Shown here one piece after another: positions 7,327 through 13,780 of a stretch of 13,780 nucleotides of DNA (positions are counted from its first letter, which is position 1; the number at the start of each line of letters is the position of its first letter). Position numbers and translations under genes: made by a program. The stretch spans positions 1 through 13,780 of the forward strand of contig MSJH02000395.1 in the NCBI GenBank assembly GCA_001931875.2. The letters run 5' to 3'. Origin of the DNA: Byssochlamys sp. IMV 00236. Lineage: Eukaryota > Ascomycota > Eurotiomycetes > Eurotiales > Thermoascaceae. Under the pieces are notes generated by a model that had not been told where the DNA came from, made no database searches, and saw nothing but the letters and a program-made list of their open reading frames with translations.

Positions 7327-10300
7327 ATGGCTTTTATTCCTTCAAGTTCATCTACTACCAATTACCCTCAATATATGTCATCTATACCTAAAAACATTAG
7401 TAATGATGCATGGAAAATATCTAAAGGCAGTAGATATTTTGATGAACTTTCTATTACTCTGGCATCCCCGCCTGATCAGTTTAGACCATCCATATCGCTC
7501 CAGGATGGTAGACTATCGCCATTCTTACGGCCAGAGAGATACCGACAAAGGAAACCAATCGTTTGTAATAGTCCTCTGCAGCCAATGCAACGTAATAGTC
7601 AATCACCTAGTATTAATGGACCCATTGATCTAGCAGAGGATATGTCAAATCTGCCCAACAGTAATGATTTTTTAGACTATAAAAGCTATATTCCTTCTTG
7701 CTGGTCGTGTTTCACGTTCTTGATAACGTGTTGTATACCCAACTCATTTCTATCAATATGTTGCATGAAAAAAGGAAAACTCGTTCAGCAAGCGTGGAGA
7801 GAGAAGGTATAACATCCCTTATCACGAAAAGCTACGTATATCAGTCTTGCTCACACCCCATCCATACAAAGATTGCATTGTGTAGCATTATTTTTTTTGT
7901 TTGTCTATGCTTAGGATTCATTGCATTTGGAATGCGCCTGTCTTTATGCCCAACAGAAAGAGTGACCAACGTTTATTCTTACAACAACCTGACAACAGGC
8001 GAAACGACTATCACCAGGAGAAAAGATATATTGATTTATGGAAAGTTATACCCTTTTGACGAGATAGCCAGATTCCTTAAAATAACTTATAATATCAGCC
8101 TTACCAGTGATTATGAAGGCGCCAACTTGAGTCCACTTTTTGATGCTGACGTGAGCCATGCATGTTCCGTTTATCCAATATCGCGTGCATCAAGCTGTGC
8201 TGTTGTAAATCCTTACTATGCAGCAGAAACAATATCCAGTACATGTATTCCTATACAGCAACTGAACAATTGGTACACCTCTAATAATTGGTTAGAATTT
8301 AATTGGAGAGATATTCAACTAGCTTCAAACGGTCAACCTAGTTTTTTAGTTCTTAGTGATTTTGTACTTGGCATCCGTTCATACCAGTCATTGGACGAGA
8401 AACCTTTTGGAGACCGAGTAGATGATGTGATTAAGCAAGCAACAGGGCAAGACGCTACCTACCTTTTTAGTGCATGGCAAGATACAAGAGCTGCTTGGCA
8501 ATGTGTACTTGCAAGATACACAACGGGCGTCATCTCGAATGATACAATGGGATGCATAGCCTACAGCATTATCATCAATATTTTTCTATCACTCATTCTG
8601 GCACTGTTAGGAGTCAAGCTCCTTTTGGCAATATGGTTCCATTGGTTTATGAGTCACTGGCTGATAGAACAAGGAAGGCGCTCCCACAGAATTTGGCCAT
8701 GGAGATCTATTACAGGAGGCAGTAGTGTCCCAAAGCAACATCGTGCTTCCAATTCTTCTTCATTTGATACCATGAACTCTCAGCAGCCTTTTAATCATTC
8801 GCATGGATCAATTGTTGACAATGAACCATGCTATACTATACTCTTTGTCACCTGCTATTCAGAAGGAATAGATTCTATAAAGAACACGTTAGATTCACTA
8901 GCAGACACTACGTATTCCACCGAGCACAAGCTCTTGTTTATTGTCGTTGATGGCATTATTACAGGCGAAGGAAACGATAAGCCTACGTCAGATATATGTC
9001 TAAGTTTATTGACTCCCTTAAATGATAATCATATGCATCATGATGGGAAAGAGTGCGAATACGAAGCTGTTGCTGACGGCTGGAAGCAAAAGAACAAGGC
9101 ACGGGTATATATGGGGTACTACCGGTCACTGCCAACGCTTGTGGTAATCAAGTCGGGAACAGAGCATGAAAAAGGACAGACAAAGGCTGGAAACCGAGGC
9201 AAACGCGATTCCCAGATGATTTTAATGTCATTTTTCAAAAAGGTCCTGTTCTATGATAGATTCACGGAGCTAGAGTACGAGATATTTTGGAAAATGAGCC
9301 GACTGATGAAGAAGGGAGTAACACCAGACAAGTTTGAACTGGTCCTAATGGTAGATGCAGACACAAAAGTCGCGCCTGATTGTATTACTTATATGGTATC
9401 TGCAATGAAGAATGATATCACAGTCATGGGCGCCTGTGGAGAAACCAAAATAGCAAACAAGTCTGAATCGTGGGTCACCGCCATTCAAGTGTTTGAGTAC
9501 TTTGTCTCACACCATTATGCAAAGGCATTTGAATCTGTCTTTGGTGGAGTAACCTGCCTACCTGGATGTTTCTCTATGTATCGTATCAAAGCCCCCAAGC
9601 AAGGCAGATGGGTGCCGATCCTTTCCAGTCCTGAAATTATAGAACAGTTTAATGTAAGTTCTGTCGACACACTGCATGCCAAAAACTTACTTTTACTTGG
9701 CGAAGATCGATTTCTTTCTACACTCATGTTGCGCACTTTTCCTCGTCGTCAAATGATCTTTGTTCCTCAAGCAAAGAGTAAAACAGTCGTACCCAACTCA
9801 TTCAAGGTGCTGCTTTCTCAGAGAAGACGGTGGATTAACTCGACAATCCACAATCTAATGGAGCTGGTGTTCGTATCAGAGCTTTGTGGCATCGCTTGTC
9901 TCTCAATGCAGTTTGTTGTCGTACTAGATCTTTTGAGCTCTGTTGTACTTCCTGCTGCTACCCTTCTCATCTTTTTCTTTTTCATGGACTTGATATTTAC
10001 ACATTCAGCACAGTACCAAACGCTTGTTATTTTATTAGCTGCAGTAGGCACGCCTGCTTTACTGGTTATCTTTACTGCCAAGAGGATGACTTACATAGGT
10101 TGGATGGTTGGTAAGTGTTTCATTTTGTCCCCTTGGTTTATTGTTTATATCTTCTTCTTGTAGTGTATATATTCGCCTTTCCTATTTGGAACTTTGTGAT
10201 GCCTATTTACTCCTTTTGGCATTTTGATGACTTCTCGTGGGGTGAAACACGTAGAGTGGTTGGTGAAAAAGAAGAAAACAGTAACAGTGACCCAATGTAC

Positions 10301-10501
10301 GTCCTATACAATGAAAAAGCTCAAAAGAAACACTGGCATGTTTGGGAAGCAGAGCGGCTATCTCAACTCAAGCATAGAACCCATTCAATGGACGCAAAAG
10401 GCACTACTAGCAAGAAACAAGTCAATCCTTATTTACCAACAGTGACAAGGCCTCAAAGAAAAAGGGTAACTTCATATTCCTATCATCTTGGCTATTATTA
10501 A
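7327..10501 (+). CDS. CHS3: Chitin synthase, class IV type (CHS3-like, division 2, no myosin motor)
   Basis: Three exons (7327-7806, 7872-10110, 10164-10501) with introns of 65 and 53 nt give 1018 residues. The enzyme is a plasma-membrane processive GT2 glycosyltransferase that makes chitin from UDP-GlcNAc and extrudes it into the wall. Visible in order: a soluble Ser/Pro/Arg-rich N terminus; membrane segments near 124-146 and 161-181, after the QQAWREK signature; an extracytoplasmic cytochrome-b5-like region; a membrane pair near 386-417; and the catalytic domain from about 480 (VTCYSEG). Catalytic motifs are DAD (655-657), [12 protein letters not shown] (771-773) and QRRRW (810-814). C-terminal membrane segments follow (about 835-868, 876-897, 905-927), then [12 protein letters not shown] and a basic tail. 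The motif order, the [12 protein letters not shown] stretch after QRRRW and the absence of a myosin domain fit the yeast Chs3/class IV group. The exact class is inferred, and class V/VII relatives are the alternative. A CArG-like site precedes the gene, and AATAAA overlaps the last base of the stop codon. Confidence 0.94.
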
Positions 10502-10510
10502 ATAAAAAGA

Positions 10511-10528
10511 CATATACGCGCGTATATG
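10511..10528. repeat. 18-bp perfect palindrome after the chitin synthase stop
   Basis: CATATACGCGCGTATATG is its own reverse complement over 18 bp and begins 10 bp after the stop codon. In RNA it can fold as a 7-bp stem with a GCGC loop. It could be a 3'-UTR hairpin, a dimeric protein site for the downstream gene, or a chance structure. GC-rich CGCGCG is rare in this AT-rich window. Confidence 0.7.
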
Positions 10529-10781
10529 CTCTTATTGCGTACAGTGAGCCTCTTCTTCAAGTTCACATTCCGCTGAAACAATGTCATCAGCGCTCATTAA
10601 CGAAGCTACAGGGACATCTTTATTGCATTTTTCAAGTTCCTAGTCGCACGCATTAAAAAACACAATAAATCATGATATGATCGCCGCTTCATTCTGCTTG
10701 GAAACCAAGCTTGTCAAAAGGAGAATTGGCGTCTTTTTGCGTAATTGGCTGTAATGGTATATGCGCCATTGATTGTGTAAT
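10529..10781. other. Intergenic region between chitin synthase and the small gene
   Basis: About 250 bp with no supported gene. A minus-strand frame of 75 codons (10897-10670) overlaps the promoter and start of the downstream small gene and shows no motif. The region presumably holds the chitin synthase 3' UTR and the distal promoter of the small gene. Confidence 0.5.
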
Positions 10782-10793
10782 ATTGACGTCAAT
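10782..10793. promoter_or_regulatory. CRE-like palindrome (TGACGTCA core)
   Basis: ATTGACGTCAAT is a perfect 12-bp palindrome with the full cAMP-response-element core TGACGTCA (10784-10791), the classic site of ATF/CREB-type bZIP factors. Fungal examples are Atf1/Pcr1 and Sko1, which act in stress responses. It lies 67 bp upstream of the small gene's start codon and 17 bp upstream of a TATA box. Spacing and exact match make a functional site likely. Confidence 0.65.
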
Positions 10794-10808
10794 GTCATTC
10801 TGCATAAA

Positions 10809-10814
10809 TATAAA
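10809..10814 (+). promoter_or_regulatory. TATA box of the small gene
   Basis: TATAAA lies 44 bp before the ATG at 10859, with a T-rich and pyrimidine-rich stretch between. This order (CRE, TATA, short leader, ATG) is that of a compact regulated promoter. Confidence 0.5.
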
Positions 10815-10858
10815 GTCTGTTTGATTTGCCCTTTCCTTTGTTCTCCATTAACTAAAAA

Positions 10859-11101
10859 ATGTCTGACAAGAAACAAGATATTGACACCTTGACGCATCCT
10901 TCCTTATACCGTGAATCAGTCAATGGGTCATCAAGTACATCAAGTTCACATGACAACAATACATTTCCAACACAAGCAAAGAAAGAACGAGAAGGAGACA
11001 ACTGGGATCTATACCCTCAACTAGTACGAAAGATAGAAAATGAAGGATCCAAGGAACAAGTGAAGCATTTACACGATTTAGAAAAATCTCATTGTAAATA
11101 A
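10859..11101 (+). CDS. Small hydrophilic protein of unknown function (80 aa)
   Basis: This single-exon frame encodes 80 residues. I do not recognise the family. The first half is polar and low in complexity (Ser-rich run SSSTSSSHDNN, about residues 24-34) and is probably disordered. The second half (about 46-80, WDLYPQLVRKIENEG and VKHLHDLEK) is charged and probably helical. There is no signal peptide or membrane segment. Support for a real gene comes from an AAAAA-ATG-TCT start context, a TATA box and a perfect CRE-like site directly upstream, and a TAA TAA double stop followed by AATAAA-like sequence. The CRE site suggests stress or nutrient control by a bZIP factor. The stop codon is only 5 nt from the stop of the opposite-strand phospholipase gene, so the two transcripts must overlap at their 3' ends. 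Confidence 0.65.
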   Translation: MSDKKQDIDTLTHPSLYRESVNGSSSTSSSHDNNTFPTQAKKEREGDNWDLYPQLVRKIENEGSKEQVKHLHDLEKSHCK

Positions 11102-11106
11102 TAAAT

Positions 11107-13701
11107 CTATACTTTATTTAATCTCTCCTCTCTCTTTCTCTTCCATATGTCTTTCACCACCTTTCGAACCTTTTCTATATTGTCCTTAACATTAGCAACG
11201 GCAAGACCATGAAGCTTATTGACTTGCTCGGTTGTATATACGAAATTCCATGTGCTACAGAACTCTGCAGTCTGAGGATCGAAATCTGGGTCATAATTTC
11301 TATTGACGATAAGCGGGAAATAAACGAGCGTGATTGGGTTTGTGTTTTCAGGATATGTTGTCTTTATGCTATCTTTATCTTCAGGCGTAGTCTCTGTAGA
11401 GCTGGAAGCGAAAACAGTGCAGGTATCTAAGGAATATTCGGAGGATATCTCGACTAGTGTTCTATTGTTGCCCTTTTCTTTCTTTTTTATCTCCACAGGA
11501 TCATGTTGATTGTCTTTATCCTTTTCCTTTGGCCAACCAGCACCCTCTGGCCACCCTTTAATTCCACGACGCTTGACGTATCCTTCTGCTCGATCAAAAT
11601 GAGGTGCATCTTGGATATCGGCGCTTAGGTCAACAGCTATAATGATATCAACATCTCTGCCTTTTCTGAGTAAAGGATAAAACGGAATGTTATTATCCAT
11701 ACCGGCGTCCATAAGTTCGATTTGCTGGGATCCTACTAGATTCTCTGAACGCAATACTTCTTCCTTGTTTTCATTTTCGTCCTTTGTTTGCACCGTTGAA
11801 GCCATTTTATAAAACGGGTTGGGAAAGGAAGCAGGCGAGATCGGATGAATGGTGCATGCGGAGCTTTCATAATTCTTGATTATCTCATCCGCTTTTTCAA
11901 CAGCTGCTGCAGGAAGCAACACGCGAATCTCTTGATAAAAGTGAGCCAGACTTGCTACAAATGCAGAACCAAACATTCCCATAAGAACACCAATACTTTG
12001 TTCTGGTAACCTTTCGATATTCATTCCATTTTCAAACTTTCTTCCGAATGCCCAAACAGGAATCCAAGCTAATTAAATGAAATAAGTTGGTACCTTATTT
12101 CCTATCAAAAGTTGTTTTTTTACCATTAATTTCTTCACTCCCCACCTCAAAAGGAGTAAATTCATACCACTGATAAAGATCCTGAGAGCTTCCATTGTTG
12201 CTGACCTTGTTATTCCTATCATTTTTGTCACCCTTGTCATGTTTGATTTCGTTGTATTCATTGACTTCATTGACTTTGTTGTCGTGCTTGTCATCCTTGT
12301 CTTTACTATATTCATTGGCTTCATCGTCATCCTTGTCATTCTTGTCGTCATTACCATTCTTGACTTCATTGTCTTCATCTTGAGAGGATAGAGTAGCCTG
12401 CTTTGTAATTCCTGGATGTTGTATCTCGTGTCTAACAGCACAGTAAATTGGCATTGGCAATGACCCATCGTCAAAGTAAGTTCTTTGCCTGGATAGTTTG
12501 ATTTCGTTCTTTTGAAGTAGTCTTGGCTCAACCTTGGTTCCATCATTTTCTTGCATTGTTCCTGTTTCAACATTCCTTGTGCTCTCCTTGATACTGATTG
12601 ATTCACTATACTCCTCCTCTTCGTCTTTGTCTTTTTCTTCATCCGTATCCACAACAACCTTTCTAGCTAATAACGTGCCACCAAGCAACATACCAAAAAT
12701 ATCTACTAAACTGATGGAATGGTTTTGCTGATAATAGCGTTGAATAACTCCGTGTAAAAGAATTTTTGCATTATGGCGAGAAGCGTTGAGAACAGCCAAA
12801 AAGTTGGATAGATTTGCTATATGCGTATGAATTCTACTCGATAAGTGATGCTTGAGAGTATTTACGGATGCATCAGTCAAGGGACTATAAAACTGCGACA
12901 TGGCCCAGGTTGATCCAGAGACACCTTGAGAAAGCAATTAGTTCTTCAGTTTATAAAACACACATCTAACAAACTTACCCGCCATATAAAGTGCGCAATC
13001 TAGAATACCTGTATCACAAAATCCATGTAAATATCCGGAACATGCTACCATGGCACGATATCCACCACCACTAAAAAAGTTAGACATTCCATATTTGGTT
13101 CGGAAAATTAATGTATATACCTGGAAGCGATACCAATATTCGGAATATCCTCAACCTCTACTTCACTTTCTTCAACACCAATAAAGAATGCGAATGCTGC
13201 CTTCATGCGCTCTTTTCTTTTCTTTACATATTCTATCTCGTCTTTTGATAAGTCCTGTCCCTCTCGTACTTTAGCATCCTGCTCAATCTCAGGATGTAAG
13301 CTTGTATCAGTATCCTCTTTCATTGACTCCTTCACAATTTTGCGAAAATCCTCTAGGAACAAGTAGTTCCAGAAACTAGAATACATATTTCGGATATTTT
13401 CTAATTGACGTTCAAAAGCGGGATAAAGGGACGACATCTTTGATTTGAATTCTTCCAGGGAAGCAGGTACAATATCAGAGGCGTTCTTGAACAGATTTCC
13501 AAGGAAATTATTCGTTTCATCCTCTTGCTGTTTGATTGGGTCTGTATCTGGTAAGGATTCAATGATTTCTCGATATATATCTGGTTCCTTGGTCTTCTTT
13601 TTATGCTTTGAACGGTAGTAAAATGTTCCTAGAACAGAGGCGGTAATGATTGTTGCAATCGCTACTTTTGATCTTGACATAATGATGCTATCGTTTGCCA
13701 T
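11107..13701 (-). CDS. Cytosolic-type phospholipase A2 (PLA2c catalytic domain), membrane-anchored
   Basis: Four exons on the minus strand (13701-13121, 13070-12979, 12924-12124, 12068-11107) with introns of 50-55 nt give 811 residues. The protein belongs to the group IV cPLA2/lysophospholipase family, which releases fatty acids from phospholipids with a Ser-Asp dyad. The active site is complete: SGGGYRAM oxyanion loop and R199, nucleophile S227 in GVSGS, and D612 in LMDAG. These match human cPLA2-alpha R200, S228 and D549. Other family blocks are GILDCALYMAG, YQWYEFTPFEVG, AWIPVWAFGRKFENG, PEQSIGVLMGMFGSAF and a DVDIIIAVDLSADIQ strand. No C2 domain is present. Instead the N terminus has one hydrophobic segment (about 12-27, KVAIATIITASVLGTFYY) followed by a basic run (KHKKKTK), which suggests a membrane anchor, possibly mitochondrial or ER. 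Acidic and Lys/Asp/Asn-rich insertions interrupt the domain at about 316-377 and 403-471. Met8 is an alternative start. Family call firm, localisation inferred. Confidence 0.92.
12185..12391 (-). repeat. Low-complexity Lys/Asp/Asn/Glu-rich insertion within the phospholipase gene
   Basis: Residues 403-471 of the phospholipase are built almost only from Asp, Lys, Asn, Glu, with some Val, Tyr and His, in short imperfect repeats (KDDKHDNK, VNEVNEYNE, DKGDKND). The DNA repeats units such as tcattgacttcattg and cttgtcatccttgtc on the plus strand. Expansion by replication slippage is the likely origin. The repeat also opens long shadow frames on both strands. Confidence 0.8.
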
Positions 13702-13762
13702 TTTAAAAAGATAAAAGGAAAAATAAAAACAAGAATTATCTCAATGATCCGAAATATGTAGG

Positions 13763-13780
13763 AAAAAAAAAAAAAAAAAA
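13763..13780. repeat. Poly-A tract at the window edge
   Basis: At least 18 A residues run to the end of the window, about 60 bp upstream of the phospholipase start codon (poly-T on its coding strand). As with the tract near MOB4, it may be a nucleosome-excluding promoter element. Its full length is not visible. Confidence 0.8.

Noticed and set aside
9515..10081. Minus-strand open frames within the chitin synthase gene
   Set aside because: They are antisense to the conserved EDR/QRRRW region and have no own motifs or promoter.
12195..12383. Plus-strand 62-codon frame rich in Leu and Ser that resembles a membrane peptide
   Set aside because: It is the antisense of the Asp/Lys/Asn-rich repeat of the phospholipase. 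The hydrophobic look follows from the complement of those codons.
12185..12391. Possible CRISPR-like or satellite array because of recurring short units
   Set aside because: Units are imperfect, codon-based and without regular spacers; they encode a low-complexity protein segment in a eukaryotic gene.
12073..12657. 194-codon minus-strand frame rich in Met, Thr and Lys
   Set aside because: It is the shifted reading of the same phospholipase exon and repeat. The conserved PLA2 blocks lie in the other frame.

Overview
The window looks like nuclear DNA of a filamentous fungus, most likely Mucoromycota (Mucorales type). It is AT-rich and gene-dense. Genes are split by 49-93 nt introns with GT..AG ends, and many introns carry a CTAAC or CTGAC-like branch site close to the acceptor. 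The gene content fits: a multi-pass chitin synthase of the class IV type, an exportin-1, a MOB4/phocein, a membrane-anchored cytosolic-type phospholipase A2 and a Fanzor/TnpB-like nuclease remnant. The phylum call is an inference from architecture and protein similarity; no rRNA or other marker gene is present.

Layout, left to right. (1) 1-613: the C-terminal part of a Fanzor/TnpB-like RuvC nuclease (plus strand). It is cut by the window edge and seems frameshifted near its 3' end. (2) 614-1095: non-coding DNA with a 39-nt poly-T tract, then (3) a six-exon MOB4/phocein gene, 1096-2073 (+), 226 residues. (4) Convergent to it, a 13-exon exportin-1/CRM1 gene, 6064-2213 (-), 1055 residues, with the leptomycin-target cysteine kept. 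(5) 6065-7326: a mostly non-coding 1.26 kb interval with an MCB-like and two CCAAT-like sites near XPO1, one possible small ORF or terminal exon (6440-6622), and a CArG-like site just ahead of (6) a three-exon chitin synthase, 7327-10501 (+), 1018 residues. (7) An 18-bp perfect palindrome lies 10 bp after its stop. (8) A small 80-residue unknown gene, 10859-11101 (+), sits behind a perfect CRE-like palindrome and a TATA box. (9) A four-exon cPLA2-type phospholipase, 13701-11107 (-), 811 residues, is convergent with the small gene, with only 5 nt between the two stop codons.

The genes do not form an evident pathway cluster; this reads as ordinary fungal housekeeping sequence with one mobile-element remnant. 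The parts most worth a second look are the Fanzor-like fragment with its downstream hairpin, the compact CRE/TATA small gene that runs tail to tail with the phospholipase, the lysine/aspartate/asparagine-rich insertions inside the phospholipase catalytic domain, and the palindromic elements around the chitin synthase gene. All exon joins were derived by eye from splice consensus, frame continuity and recalled family similarity; none was tested with transcripts or database searches.
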